Shown here in pieces: positions 49,868 through 58,874 of a DNA stretch of 64,000 nt. Source of the stretch: Dethiobacter sp. (lineage in GTDB: Bacteria; Bacillota; Dethiobacteria; Dethiobacterales; Dethiobacteraceae); assembly GCA_020725465.1 (NCBI GenBank), contig DYEY01000003.1, positions 1 through 64,000 on the forward strand. The letters are read 5' to 3'. Every line of letters begins with the position of its first letter. The first letter of the stretch is position 1. Below the pieces are notes generated by a model. The model had not been told where the DNA came from, made no database searches, and was given only the letters and a program-made list of their open reading frames with translations. The position numbers and the translations under genes are program-made.

Positions 49868-51406
49868 ATGGATATGGTAACCGCCGCGGAAATGCGAGAA
49901 ATCGACAGGCGTGCCATGGAAGAGTTCGGTATCCCCGGTGTGGTGCTGATGGAAAACGCGGGTCTGTCTGTGGTCCGGGCGGTTCGGCGGGCGGGGGGCA
50001 GGCGGGTGTTAATCCTCTGCGGCCCCGGTAACAACGGCGGCGACGGCCTGGTGGCGGCCCGGCACCTTTACCGGGAAAAAGAGGTGGGCGTATGGCTTGC
50101 GGCGCCACCGGAGTCTTATCGGGGCGACGCGCTGATTAACCTGAATATCCTGGGTAAACTGGGTCACCCGCTGCAGGTGCTCTCCGGCCGGGACGACCTG
50201 CGGCGCCTGGCATCCGACCTGGCCCGGGCCGACCTGGTAGTGGACGCGCTCCTTGGCACCGGCACCGCCCGGGCTGTCACCGGTATGCTGTCCGAAGCCA
50301 TCGGGCTGGTCAACGACTGCGGTGTGCCGGTGCTGGCGGTGGACATCCCCTCCGGTGTCTGTGCCGACAGTGGGCGCATACTGGGTATCGCCGTCCGGGC
50401 CGCCAAAACCGTCACATTTGGCCTGCCCAAACGAGGCCTTTTCCTCTTCCCGGGCGCTGCCTGCGCCGGAGAAACAGAGGTGGCCGATATCGGCCTGCCG
50501 CCGGCTCTTTTGTCCGGGCACGGCCTAAGGCTGCTGACAGCTGAGGAAGTCCGGGTTAAACTGCCAAAGCGGCCTCCCGACGCCCACAAGGGTACTTTCG
50601 GCACGGTGCTGCTGGTGGCCGGTTCGGCCGGCATGGCGGGAGCGGCGGTGCTGGCGGCCCGCGGCGCCCTGCGCGGCGGGGCCGGCCTGGTAACGGTGGC
50701 GGCTCCCTTTAGCGCACAACGGGCAGTGGCAGGGCTGGTCCCCGAAGCAACCACCCTGCCGCTGCCGGAGAACAGCCGGGGCAGCCTGGGAGTGGAAGCT
50801 CTCCCCCTGCTGCGGGAAAGATGGCGCCACAGCAGCGTGCTGGCGGTGGGCCCAGGTTTGACCGCGTCGGCGGAGGTGGCTGAGGTTTTGTCCGGATTGC
50901 TAAAAGAATGCCAGTTGCCGGTGGTGCTGGATGCCGATGCCCTGAACGTGCTGGCGGCTTACCCGCACATTATGTCCGCTCGCGGTGCCCCTGCGGTAAT
51001 CACCCCTCACCCCGGCGAGGCGGGGCGCCTGCTTGGTATACCAGCAAGCGAAATACAGTCGGACAGGGTAGCGGCCGCCCGCCGCCTGGCGGAACGGTTT
51101 AACTGTACCGCCGTACTGAAAGGGGCATACACGCTGATCGCCGCACCGGGCGGGGGTGTTGCCCTCAACCCCACGGGCAACAGCGGCATGGCTACCGGGG
51201 GCAGCGGCGACGTGCTTACCGGTTTGTTGGCTGCGCTCCTGGCTGCGGGCATGGCAGTCACCGCCGCGGCGGAGGCGGCGGCCTGGCTGCACGGCCTGGC
51301 GGGAGATGAAGCGGCCGCTGTTTTGGGTCAGGACGCGCTTACCGCCGGCGACCTGGCGGACTATCTGCCCCGGGCCTGGCAAAAGACCAGGACAACACAT
51401 ATTTAG
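49868..51406 (+). CDS. nnr: bifunctional NAD(P)H-hydrate epimerase / ADP-dependent dehydratase
   Basis: 512 aa repair enzyme. The N-terminal epimerase (about 1-215; MRAIDRRAMEEFGIPGVVLMENAG-like start, CGPGNNGGDG near 55) converts the R form of hydrated NAD(P)H; the C-terminal ribokinase-like dehydratase (about 225-505; HKGTFGTVLLVAGS, ITPHPGEAGRLLG, LNPTGNSGMATGGSGDVLTG) restores NAD(P)H with ADP. ATG 49868 with GGAGGTGAGGG is chosen; a longer frame extends into ylbF. Confidence 0.93.
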   Translation: MDMVTAAEMREIDRRAMEEFGIPGVVLMENAGLSVVRAVRRAGGRRVLILCGPGNNGGDGLVAARHLYREKEVGVWLAAPPESYRGDALINLNILGKLGHPLQVLSGRDDLRRLASDLARADLVVDALLGTGTARAVTGMLSEAIGLVNDCGVPVLAVDIPSGVCADSGRILGIAVRAAKTVTFGLPKRGLFLFPGAACAGETEVADIGLPPALLSGHGLRLLTAEEVRVKLPKRPPDAHKGTFGTVLLVAGSAGMAGAAVLAARGALRGGAGLVTVAAPFSAQRAVAGLVPEATTLPLPENSRGSLGVEALPLLRERWRHSSVLAVGPGLTASAEVAEVLSGLLKECQLPVVLDADALNVLAAYPHIMSARGAPAVITPHPGEAGRLLGIPASEIQSDRVAAARRLAERFNCTAVLKGAYTLIAAPGGGVALNPTGNSGMATGGSGDVLTGLLAALLAAGMAVTAAAEAAAWLHGLAGDEAAAVLGQDALTAGDLADYLPRAWQKTRTTHI

Positions 51407-51422
51407 AGAGGAGCATCATAAA

Positions 51423-51869
51423 ATGTTGGCAAGGGATATAATGAACCGGGAAGTTGTGACGGTGACGAGGGACACCACCATCCAGGAAGTGGCCCGCCTG
51501 CTCACGGAGCACAGGATAAGCGGAGTGCCGGTAGTGGATGAGGAGAGGCGCGTGGTGGGCATTGTCAGCGAGGGAGACCTTATTTACCAGGACAAAAAGC
51601 TGCACAAACCGGCCTTCATCGAAATCCTGGGCGGTATCATCTACCTGGAAAACCCGCAGCGCCTTGGTGACGAGCTGATGAAAATGACCGCTGCCAAAGC
51701 TGGGCAGATTATGACCAGGAAGGTGCATACGGCCAAAGAAGACACGCCGGTGGCGGACATCGCTACCCTGATGGTGGAACACCGTATTAACCGCGTGCCG
51801 GTAGTGGACGGTGCGGGACGCCTGGTGGGGATAGTCAGTCGTCAGGACATCATTAAATCCCTGCTCTAA
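51423..51869 (+). CDS. CBS-domain pair protein
   Basis: 148 aa with two CBS domains: 1-60 (ARDIMNREVVTVTRDTTIQEVARLL, GVPVVDEERRVVGIVSEGDL) and 85-148 (MTRKVHTAKEDTPVADIATLM, RVPVVDGAGRLVGIVSRQDI). Such pairs bind adenosyl ligands (AMP, ATP, c-di-AMP in some). The link between them is about 30 residues. GAGGAG before ATG 51423; 16 bp after nnr, so cotranscribed. Given cdaA in the window, c-di-AMP is a testable ligand. Confidence 0.85.
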   Translation: MLARDIMNREVVTVTRDTTIQEVARLLTEHRISGVPVVDEERRVVGIVSEGDLIYQDKKLHKPAFIEILGGIIYLENPQRLGDELMKMTAAKAGQIMTRKVHTAKEDTPVADIATLMVEHRINRVPVVDGAGRLVGIVSRQDIIKSLL

Positions 51870-51888
51870 GGTAAAGGAGAGAGGTTCC

Positions 51889-52905
51889 TTGGTGCTAAGG
51901 GTACGGCCCCGTCTGGGGGTGCTTCTGGTTCTGCTTTTACTCTCGGGCTGCACTATGACGCAGGATAAGCTGGTTAAAAATGCGGCCAAAAAGGCCGGGG
52001 CGCTGAAAAGTTATTATGCCGAGGCGGAGGCCGTGGTATTCAGCCCCGAAGGAGAGCAGCGCTACTCCGTCAGGCAATGGGTACAGGCCCCCGGTTTCTG
52101 GCGTGTGGAAGTAAAAGCAGACGGCCAGGAGCAGGTATTTCTCTGCGACGGCTCACAGGTTTTTGTTTACCAGCCCGGCGTGGCCGAGTATTACCGCTTC
52201 GATGCCGCAAAGAAAGTTGAGGTGCCGCCCCCCTTCCTTCTTATCGGGTACCTGGAAGACCTGCTGCGGGCGCCCTCGCTTAAACTTGAAGGCAGATATA
52301 AGGAAGCAGGCAGGGATGTCTACATTGTCAGTTTTACCCCGGTCAGGCAGGACGAGAACACAAAAGTCTGTCTGGACAGGAGGGACCTGTTCCCGCTGGT
52401 GGTGGAGACTTTCCGGGAAGATGAAATTTTGTACCGCCTGACTTGCACCAAACTGCAATTAAATCCCAGGCTTGAAGCCAGCCTTTTCATCTTTTTTCCA
52501 CCCGCGGGCGCCGAGGTAACCGCCCACTGCCTCACCGTGCCCATATCCCTGGAGGAGGCCAAAAGCAGCTGGGTGCTCCCGCTTTATGTGCCCCAATACC
52601 TCCCGGAGGGGTCACGCCTGTTTTCAGTTACACTTTCCGAGGAGGACGGTTGCCGGCACCTGATCCAGATTTATGACGGCATAAGCAGCTTCACCCTTAT
52701 TCAGCGGGAAAAAAGCGAAAGCCCGGTGCAGACACCGGGCATGGAGGAAGTGACTGTGGGCGGGTACCGAGGCCTGTTCCGCCGCAATATTTCAGACGGG
52801 CTGAACACGCTTTACTGGTCTGACGGTACCAGCGATTTTGTGCTCACCGGTTTTATTTCCCTGCCCGAAATGCTTAAAGTGGCGGAATCGCTCCGGGCGG
52901 ATTAA
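51889..52905 (+). CDS. lipoprotein with LolA/RseB-like fold and DUF4367-type C-terminus
   Basis: 338 aa. Signal LGVLLVLLLLSGC with lipobox LSGC (Cys near 20). Residues about 30-205 resemble LolA/MucB outer-membrane-lipoprotein sorting folds (YYAEAEAVVFSPEGEQ, FWRVEV, LPLVVETFREDEILYRL); 225-338 resemble DUF4367 (PLYVPQYLPEGSRLFSVTLSEEDG, ILIQREKS-like, TLYWSDGTSDFVLTG). In Firmicutes such proteins sense or carry lipids on the outer face of the membrane. TTG 51889 or GTG 51892 after AGGAGAGAGG. Confidence 0.75.
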   Translation: MVLRVRPRLGVLLVLLLLSGCTMTQDKLVKNAAKKAGALKSYYAEAEAVVFSPEGEQRYSVRQWVQAPGFWRVEVKADGQEQVFLCDGSQVFVYQPGVAEYYRFDAAKKVEVPPPFLLIGYLEDLLRAPSLKLEGRYKEAGRDVYIVSFTPVRQDENTKVCLDRRDLFPLVVETFREDEILYRLTCTKLQLNPRLEASLFIFFPPAGAEVTAHCLTVPISLEEAKSSWVLPLYVPQYLPEGSRLFSVTLSEEDGCRHLIQIYDGISSFTLIQREKSESPVQTPGMEEVTVGGYRGLFRRNISDGLNTLYWSDGTSDFVLTGFISLPEMLKVAESLRAD

Positions 52906-53360
52906 AACTTAACCGTTTTTACCGACTCCAGCACCAGGTTGCCGGATGGCATTTTATAAACAGTGGTGGAGAGCATGGTCTGTCCGCGGCTGTTTTTCGT
53001 TGCGGTACGCAGGACCAGAACTCTGGTTTGGAGCTCTATTTCCACCCCGCCTTCGAATTCCGGAAACTTCTTCAAAAACTCCCGGTAAGTCATTTCCTCC
53101 TCCAGCAGCCTCTTGCTGCCGGCCGGCAGCCTGTCGGCCGGGATATAACCCTTCAGGCGTGTTCTGTCTGTGCCGCCGGTGTCCTTCTTTGGTGCGGCCT
53201 GATGGCCGTTTTTACCCTTTTTGCCGCCGGCCGGGGGTTTACTTTTGCCCGTTTCCGGATGTTTTTCCTTCATATAGCCTTTGTGTCCGATTAAGAACAG
53301 CATGGCCATGACAAAAAGCACCAGTGCCGTTACCCAAAACCATGGAGGCAAAACGATCAT
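52902..53360 (-). CDS. single-span membrane protein, unknown
   Basis: 152 aa. One transmembrane helix (WFWVTALVLFVMAMLFLIG, about 7-25), a Lys/Gly/Pro-rich linker (about 30-65), and a compact C-terminal domain of about 85 residues (YREFLKKFPEFEGGVEIELQ, STTVYKMPSGNLVLESVK). No family recognised. ATG 53360 with GGAGGGAG is preferred. Convergent with the lipoprotein gene, overlapping its stop by 4 bp. Confidence 0.65.
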   Translation of the reverse strand: MIVLPPWFWVTALVLFVMAMLFLIGHKGYMKEKHPETGKSKPPAGGKKGKNGHQAAPKKDTGGTDRTRLKGYIPADRLPAGSKRLLEEEMTYREFLKKFPEFEGGVEIELQTRVLVLRTATKNSRGQTMLSTTVYKMPSGNLVLESVKTVKF

Positions 53361-53460
53361 CTCCCTCCGTAATCTTCCGGTCAATATTCTGTGCCTCCGG
53401 CGCGATTCCTGCACGTTGCTTCAGGAAAAGGAATAGAATGTGGGGAAAGGAGGTGGCAGA

Positions 53461-53655
53461 ATGGGACTTGATGCTTTGCCGCCCTGTCCCACAGGGCTTT
53501 TCCTGGAAATCGCACCGGGTGACACGCTCTTTTCAATCGCCCGCGAGCAGGATACAACAGTGGAGGCCATACTGGCCTTAAACCCCGGCCTTGACCCCCG
53601 CAACCTGCGGGTGGGGCAGGTCATCTGCCTGCCCCTGCCCGGAACCCGGAGGTAA
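53461..53655 (+). CDS. small LysM-domain protein
   Basis: 64 aa, essentially one LysM module: LEIAPGDTLFSIAREQDTTVEAILALNPGLDPRNLRVGQVICLP. It lacks a signal peptide. AAAGGAGGT lies before ATG 53461. Similar mini-LysM proteins occur in spore coats or bind peptidoglycan. Divergent from the membrane protein gene before it. Confidence 0.8.
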   Translation: MGLDALPPCPTGLFLEIAPGDTLFSIAREQDTTVEAILALNPGLDPRNLRVGQVICLPLPGTRR

Positions 53656-53712
53656 ATAAACTGTATAAAAAAGGCCCGCCCCCGGTTTGCGCGCCGTCCC
53701 AGGCTTGCGGCT

Positions 53713-53738
53713 GGCCCCGCTCCGGCGGGGTCTTTTAG
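53713..53738 (+). terminator. intrinsic terminator after the LysM gene
   Basis: CCCCGC, loop TCC, GCGGGG with flanking GG/TC, then TCTTTTAG. Confidence 0.65.
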
Positions 53739-53775
53739 TTTTTAGAAATCAGTGGGCTTGGGAAATATTTTTGTA

Positions 53776-53804
53776 TTGCCGGATGGGGCGGGCGGTGCTA
53801 TAAT
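53776..53804 (+). promoter_or_regulatory. promoter of the ACT-hom-lysC operon
   Basis: TTGCCG 53776-53781, 17 bases, TATAAT 53799-53804 with an upstream TG (extended -10). A small inverted repeat GTAGA-6-TCTAC (53816-53831) lies in the leader just before the ribosome site and might be an operator or hairpin. No T-box or lysine riboswitch is visible. Confidence 0.65.
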
Positions 53805-53852
53805 GTTTACTATATGTAGATGTATGTCTACTGCAGATGGACAGGAGGTAGC

Positions 53853-54311
53853 ATGGACCGGCAGGAGAAATATTACCTGGTGCTGGAAAGTGTTTTGCCG
53901 GAGGCGTTGCGGAAAACGGCCCGGGCCAAGGAGATGCTGAAAAAAGGCGAGGTTGCCACGGTGAACGAAGCGGTGGCGGCGGTGGGTATCAGCCGTGCCG
54001 CTTTTTACAAGTACCGGGACTTTATTTTCCCCTTCCGCGAGGCCAGCCGTGGTAAGATTGTAACTGTTGCGCTGATTTTGGAGCATAAGCCGGGGGTGCT
54101 CTCAGAAGTTTTAAAAGCCATTGCCGCCGCCAGGGGGAGTATCCTCACCATCAACCAGGGTCTGCCGCTGCAGGGGGTGGCCAACGCCTCCATATCCTTC
54201 GAGACGGCCCAGCTGGTGGGGGAAGTGGACGAGCTGCTGGCCGGGATAGCCGTGCTGCCCGGAGTTAACAAGCTGGAGATAATCGGACAAACCGACGGGG
54301 GAGTGAAGTGA
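53853..54311 (+). CDS. ACT-domain protein (PheB/UPF0735 family)
   Basis: 152 aa. The N-terminal half has a helix-turn-helix-like region (ATVNEAVAAVGISRAAFYKYRDFIFPF, about 44-70), then a C-terminal ACT domain (VTVALILEHKPGVLSEVLKAIAAARGSILTINQ, about 77-148). Usual neighbour of hom; proposed amino-acid-sensing regulator. AGGAGGT at 53844-53850 sets ATG 53853. Overlaps hom by 4 bp. Confidence 0.85.
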   Translation: MDRQEKYYLVLESVLPEALRKTARAKEMLKKGEVATVNEAVAAVGISRAAFYKYRDFIFPFREASRGKIVTVALILEHKPGVLSEVLKAIAAARGSILTINQGLPLQGVANASISFETAQLVGEVDELLAGIAVLPGVNKLEIIGQTDGGVK

Positions 54312-55615
54312 CAGTGGACAGAGAAGTAATAAAAGTGGGAATGCTGGGGCTCGGGACGGTGGGTTCCGGAGTGCTGAAGGTGCTGGAACAGAACAGGGGA
54401 GACATTGCCGGCAAACTGGGGACCAGCCTGGAAATGGTGCGCATTGCGGTGCGGGACGTAGAGAAGAAACGGGATCCATCGGTTGACAGGGCACTTTTGA
54501 CTGATAACCCGGACCATGTAACCGATGACCCGGATATTGATATCGTGGTGGAAGTGATGGGCGGGGTGGAGGCGGCGCGCCGATCGGTTGCCAGGGCGCT
54601 GGTAAACGGTAAGTACGTGGTAACCGCCAACAAGGACCTGATGGCGCAGCACGGGGTGGAGCTGTTGCGGGTGGCGGGGATGAACGGAAAAAACATCCTG
54701 TATGAAGCCAGTGTGGGCGGCGGCATTCCGCTGATCCGGCCGCTGAAACGCTGCCTGGCCGCCAACCGCATCCTGAGCCTTATGGGGATTATCAACGGCA
54801 CCACCAATTATATTTTAACCAAGATGTCCCGGGACGGCCGGGAGTTCGGCGAGGCTCTGGCCGAGGCGCAGGAGCTTGGCTTTGCCGAAGCTGACCCCTC
54901 CTCCGACCTGGAGGGCAGGGACGCTGCCTATAAGCTGTGTATCCTGGCGTCGCTGGCCTTCTCCAGCCGGGTGGATATGGCGGATATTCATACCGAGGGG
55001 ATAAGCGAGGTAAAGCTGCGCGACATCCGCTATGCCGCGGAGCTGGGTTATGCCGTCAAACTGCTGGCCCTGGCCGAGGAAACGGAAAAGGGGCTGAAGC
55101 TGAGGGTGAACCCGGCCCTGATACCGCTCAGCCACCCGCTGGCGGCGGTCAGCAACGAGTTCAACGGCATTTTCATTACCGGGGACGCGGTGGGCGAGGT
55201 GATGTTCTACGGCCGCGGCGCCGGGTCCCTGCCCACTGCCAGCGCGGTTTGCGCCGATATAATGGAAGCGGCCCGCAACATAAAGCACGAGGTTGAGAAC
55301 GGGATTGTGGAGGCTACTTTCGGTCAAAAGCCGGTGATTCCGTTTTTGGAACAGGAGTCCCGCTTCTACCTGCGCCTGAAGGCTAAGGACCAGCCCGGGG
55401 TGTTTGCCCAGCTGGCCACCGCTTTCGGCAATGCCAGGGTCAGCCTCGATATGATTATCCAGAAAAGGAGTGACGCCGAGACAGCGGAAATTGTGCTGGT
55501 CACACACAACGTGGCTGAAGGCGATTTTGCCAAAGCCATGGCGGAAATCAGGGCCATGCCCACGATTAAGACTATCAACAGCATTCTGCGAGTGGTGGAG
55601 AACCAGGGGGGGTAA
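54308..55615 (+). CDS. hom: homoserine dehydrogenase
   Basis: 435 aa. NAD(P) loop GMLGLGTVGSGVLKVL near the start, TANKDLMAQHG (about 100), YEASVGGGIPLI, INGTTNYILTKM, and the catalytic Lys/Asp region LEGRDAAYKLCILASLAF; C-terminal ACT domain (about 355-432, LKAKDQPGVFAQLATAFG) for threonine feedback. GTG 54308 overlaps the ACT gene stop. Acts with LysC; thrC and thrB do not follow, and asd is not seen in the window. Confidence 0.94.
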   Translation: MTVDREVIKVGMLGLGTVGSGVLKVLEQNRGDIAGKLGTSLEMVRIAVRDVEKKRDPSVDRALLTDNPDHVTDDPDIDIVVEVMGGVEAARRSVARALVNGKYVVTANKDLMAQHGVELLRVAGMNGKNILYEASVGGGIPLIRPLKRCLAANRILSLMGIINGTTNYILTKMSRDGREFGEALAEAQELGFAEADPSSDLEGRDAAYKLCILASLAFSSRVDMADIHTEGISEVKLRDIRYAAELGYAVKLLALAEETEKGLKLRVNPALIPLSHPLAAVSNEFNGIFITGDAVGEVMFYGRGAGSLPTASAVCADIMEAARNIKHEVENGIVEATFGQKPVIPFLEQESRFYLRLKAKDQPGVFAQLATAFGNARVSLDMIIQKRSDAETAEIVLVTHNVAEGDFAKAMAEIRAMPTIKTINSILRVVENQGG

Positions 55616-55620
55616 AAGCT

Positions 55621-56844
55621 ATGGCATTAATTGTGCAAAAATACGGGGGCACTTCAGTGGGAAGTGTGGAGCGTATCTTTAATGTGGCCCGCCGGGTGGC
55701 CGGATGTGCCCGGTCGGGTAATGCGGTGGCGGTGGTGGTGTCAGCCATGGGAGATACCACTGATGACCTGTTGGCACTGGCCCGCTCCGTTTCGGAGAAG
55801 CCGCCGGAGAGGGAAACTGCAATGTTGCTGACCACCGGTGAGCAGGTTTCTGCTGCCTTGCTGGCCATGGCCCTGGATAAACTGGGCTGCCCGGCCTGCT
55901 CCTTTACCGGGCCGCAGGCCGGAATACTGACCGACGGCGTTCCCCTGGATGCCCGCATCCGCGCCTTTAACCCGGTTAAGGTCAGGCAGGCGCTGGAGGA
56001 GGGCAAGGTGGCGGTGGTAGCCGGTTTCCAGGGCGCTGATCCAGACGGGCTGCTGAACACGCTTGGCCGCGGCGGTTCCGATACCACGGCGGTGGCCCTG
56101 GCGGCGGCGCTGGGCGCCGACCTTTGCGAAATCTACACCGACGTGGACGGCGTCTACACCGTGGACCCGCGTCTGGTCCCGGCCGCCGGCAAGATGGACT
56201 TTATCAGCTATGACGAGATGCTGGAGATGGCCAGCCTCGGCGCCAAGGTACTTCACCCCAGGGCGGTGGACTGCGGCAGGGCGCATGGGGTGGTCATCCA
56301 CGTCCGCTCCAGTTTTAACGAAGAGACAGGAACTCTGGTTAAGGAGGATACAGCTTTGGAAACAGGAACTGTAGTACGGGGGATTGCCTGTGACACCGAC
56401 CAGGCCAAGATCGCCATCATCGGCGTGCCGGACAGGCCGGGTATCGCCGCCAGAATTTTTTCTGCCATCGGCCAAAGAGGCATCAATGTGGACCTTATCG
56501 TGCAAAGTATCCGCCGCAACGGGGAAAACGACATTCTTTTTACCGTCAGAGCTGATGACGTTGATAAGACGCTGGCGGTTGTGAAACCGGTGGCCGATGA
56601 GGTGGGAGCCCGGGATGTCTGTGTCCACAGGGGTGTGGCCAAAGTGAGCGTCATTGGCGCCGGCATGATGCACCACAGCGGTGTGGCCGCCTCCATGTTC
56701 GAGGCGCTGGCCAGCGAAGGCATCAACATAGAAATTATTTCCACCTCCGAAATCAGGATTTCCTGCCTGATAGATGAAACCCGCGTGCAGGATGCCGCCC
56801 GCGCCATTCACAGGAAGTTCGGCCTGGGCAATGACAGGCAGTAG
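55621..56844 (+). CDS. lysC: aspartate kinase
   Basis: 407 aa monofunctional aspartokinase of the alpha/beta type. VQKYGGTSVGSVERI start, FQGADPDGLLNTLGRGGSDTTAVALAAAL (about 138-165), YTDVDGVYTVDPRLV, MASLGAKVLHPRAVD; two ACT domains at about 265-335 and 345-405 for lysine/threonine feedback. An internal start for a beta subunit may exist near 56239-56300, not tested. 5 bp after hom. Confidence 0.94.
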   Translation: MALIVQKYGGTSVGSVERIFNVARRVAGCARSGNAVAVVVSAMGDTTDDLLALARSVSEKPPERETAMLLTTGEQVSAALLAMALDKLGCPACSFTGPQAGILTDGVPLDARIRAFNPVKVRQALEEGKVAVVAGFQGADPDGLLNTLGRGGSDTTAVALAAALGADLCEIYTDVDGVYTVDPRLVPAAGKMDFISYDEMLEMASLGAKVLHPRAVDCGRAHGVVIHVRSSFNEETGTLVKEDTALETGTVVRGIACDTDQAKIAIIGVPDRPGIAARIFSAIGQRGINVDLIVQSIRRNGENDILFTVRADDVDKTLAVVKPVADEVGARDVCVHRGVAKVSVIGAGMMHHSGVAASMFEALASEGINIEIISTSEIRISCLIDETRVQDAARAIHRKFGLGNDRQ

Positions 56845-56929
56845 TGCCAAATAATTGCTGCAAAACAGGCACCACCGGCGGCAGGAATAATCATCTGTAC
56901 CGTGGAATAGAATAGTTATTGTAAAGAAG

Positions 56930-58132
56930 GTGGTGCGGGATTTGGGCGGCTACCCGCTGCGCCCGACATGGGCAGAGGTAGACCTGGATGCGATTGCCCA
57001 CAATGTGCGGGAATTTCGCCGGATTATTCCAGCCGGCACGCGGCTGATGGCGGTTGTCAAGGCCGATGGCTACGGCCACGGAGCTGTGGCGGTGGCCCGC
57101 CGGGCTGTGGAGGCCGGCGCTTCATTTTTGGGAGCCGCCCTGGTGGAAGAAGCGCTGGAGCTGCGGCAGGCCGGCCTTACCTGCCCTGTCCTGGTCCTCG
57201 GCTTTACAGCGGGGGAATACGGGCCGCTTCTTTGCCAGCACGGCATCATGCCCACCGTTTTCACCTTGCCTGAGGCGGAAGCCTTTGCCGCCGCCGCCAG
57301 GAAACAAAACTGCACTCTTCCGGTTCATGTTAAAGTCGACACCGGCATGAGCAGGTCCGGCTATTTTCCCTGTGAAAGTGCCGATGACTTTATCCTCGCT
57401 GTAGCTTCTCTTCCCGGCCTGGAGCTGGCCGGCCTCTACACCCATTTTGCCGCCGCCGACCATGCTGACCCTGGGTACACCCACCGGCAGCTGGAACGGT
57501 TTTTAGCCCTGGTGAAGCGACTGGAGGCCCGCGGCCTGCACATACCGGTAAAACACGCTGCCAACAGCGCCGCCGCCCTGCTTCTGCCGCAGACCTGCCT
57601 GGACATGATAAGGATAGGCATCAGCCTGTACGGGCTGTACCCGTCGGAGACGGCCCGCGCCTCCGCCGCCCTGCGGCCGGCCATGTCCCTCAAAACACGG
57701 GTGGTCTACTTAAAGCGGGTGCCGGCCGGCACCAGCGTGTCCTATGGCTGCACCTATACCACGGATAAACCAAGCCTGCTTGGCACCCTGCCCGTGGGAT
57801 ACGGCGACGGTTATCCCCGCCTTCTTTCCAACCGGGGCTGGGTATTGGTACGGGGCCGACGGGTTCCGGTGGTGGGCCGGGTGTCAATGGACCAGCTGGT
57901 GGTGGACCTGACCGGTGTGCCGGAGGTGTGTGCGGGCGATGAGGCGGTTCTTTTCGGGCGTCAGGCCGATGGCGAAATAACAGTGGAAGAAGTGGCCAGC
58001 TGGCTGTCCACCATTAATTACGAAGTGGTCACGGCAATCAGTGCCCGTGTGCCCAGAGTTTACCTGCAAGATGGAAAAATCAGCGCGGTGAGAAATATTA
58101 CCGGACTGCGCGGAGAATTGCTTTTTAATTAA
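56930..58132 (+). CDS. alr: alanine racemase
   Basis: 400 aa PLP enzyme making D-alanine for peptidoglycan. RPTWAEVDLDAIAHNVREFRR, PLP lysine K44 in VVKADGYGHG, HVKVDTGMSRSGY, and the second catalytic Tyr in GTSVSYGCTYTT (about 270). The start is uncertain: GTG 56930 and 56933 touch the ribosome site AAGAAGG (56924-56930), so TTG 56942, which gives GGYPLRPTWAE, may be the true one. Followed by mazEF as in Bacillus. Confidence 0.93.
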   Translation: MVRDLGGYPLRPTWAEVDLDAIAHNVREFRRIIPAGTRLMAVVKADGYGHGAVAVARRAVEAGASFLGAALVEEALELRQAGLTCPVLVLGFTAGEYGPLLCQHGIMPTVFTLPEAEAFAAAARKQNCTLPVHVKVDTGMSRSGYFPCESADDFILAVASLPGLELAGLYTHFAAADHADPGYTHRQLERFLALVKRLEARGLHIPVKHAANSAAALLLPQTCLDMIRIGISLYGLYPSETARASAALRPAMSLKTRVVYLKRVPAGTSVSYGCTYTTDKPSLLGTLPVGYGDGYPRLLSNRGWVLVRGRRVPVVGRVSMDQLVVDLTGVPEVCAGDEAVLFGRQADGEITVEEVASWLSTINYEVVTAISARVPRVYLQDGKISAVRNITGLRGELLFN

Positions 58133-58150
58133 CCCGGGGGGTGTTTCACA

Positions 58151-58423
58151 GTGGCGGAAACCAAGAGGATAATGATTTCCCTGCCCCACAACCTGCTGGA
58201 AGAAGTGGATGGAATTGTGGCTTCTGAAAACAGGACACGTTCCGATTTTATCCGGGAGGCCATGCGCCTGTACCTGCAGGAGAGGGAGAAAAGGCAAATC
58301 AGGGAAAGAATGCAGGTGGGCTATATGGAGATGGCCCGGCTTAACCTGCGCCTGGCCAACGAGGCGCTGGCGGCCGAGAATGAGGCCAACAGGATAGCGG
58401 AATTGCTGGTGGGCGGAAAGTGA
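58151..58423 (+). CDS. ndoAI: ribbon-helix-helix antitoxin (MazE/EndoAI type)
   Basis: 90 aa. N-terminal RHH DNA-binding motif ([40 protein letters not shown]) and a charged helical C-terminus that would wrap the toxin. GTG 58151 with GGGGGG upstream. Overlaps the toxin gene by 4 bp. Expected to neutralise EndoA and repress the pair. Confidence 0.88.
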   Translation: MAETKRIMISLPHNLLEEVDGIVASENRTRSDFIREAMRLYLQEREKRQIRERMQVGYMEMARLNLRLANEALAAENEANRIAELLVGGK

Positions 58424-58779
58424 GTATCGTGGATGTAAGGCGGGGGTACATCTTTTTTGCTGATTTAAGCCCTGTGGTTGGCTCGGAGCAGGGTGGTGTC
58501 AGGCCTGTTCTTATTATCCAGAATGATGTGGGGAATAAATACAGTCCCACGGTTATTGTTGCCGCTATCACCTCCCATATCGAAAAGGCCAAGCTCCCTA
58601 CTCACGTGGAGGTGGAAGCGAAGGAATACGGACTTGAGAAAGACTCTGTGATTCTCCTTGAGCAAATAAGAACTATTGACAAGCAACGCCTGCTGGAAAA
58701 AGTCACGGAACTGGATGAGCGTATAATGCTGAAAGTAAACCAGGCTGTGAAAATATCGCTGGGCCTGATTGATTTTTAG
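58420..58779 (+). CDS. ndoA: MazF/EndoA mRNA interferase toxin
   Basis: 119 aa, close to Bacillus EndoA (116 aa). [49 protein letters not shown] holds the conserved Arg and Thr/Ser of the ribonuclease site; [15 protein letters not shown] follows. Expected to cut mRNA at U^ACAU-type sites, like other Firmicute EndoA enzymes. Immediately after its antitoxin and downstream of alr. Confidence 0.92.
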   Translation: MSIVDVRRGYIFFADLSPVVGSEQGGVRPVLIIQNDVGNKYSPTVIVAAITSHIEKAKLPTHVEVEAKEYGLEKDSVILLEQIRTIDKQRLLEKVTELDERIMLKVNQAVKISLGLIDF

Positions 58780-58825
58780 TTGCTCCCAGCTATGATTTTT
58801 GCCGCATCCCGCGGCTGAACAAAAA

Positions 58826-58856
58826 AACGAGACTTCGCGGAAGTGTTTTTTTGTTT
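58826..58856 (+). terminator. terminator of alr-mazEF
   Basis: ACTTC (58832-58836), GCG, GAAGT (58840-58844), extended by flanking A and T tracts (CAAAAAAACGAG before, GTTTTTTTGTTTTTG after). A second small GCCGC/GCGGC hairpin lies at 58801-58815. Confidence 0.7.
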
Positions 58857-58874
58857 TTGGGGGAGGTTGTCCCG

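Noticed and set aside
58151-58779. mazEF as a mobile or plasmid-type toxin-antitoxin insertion
   Set aside because: Its place directly after alr is the conserved chromosomal arrangement in Firmicutes, so it is treated as core.
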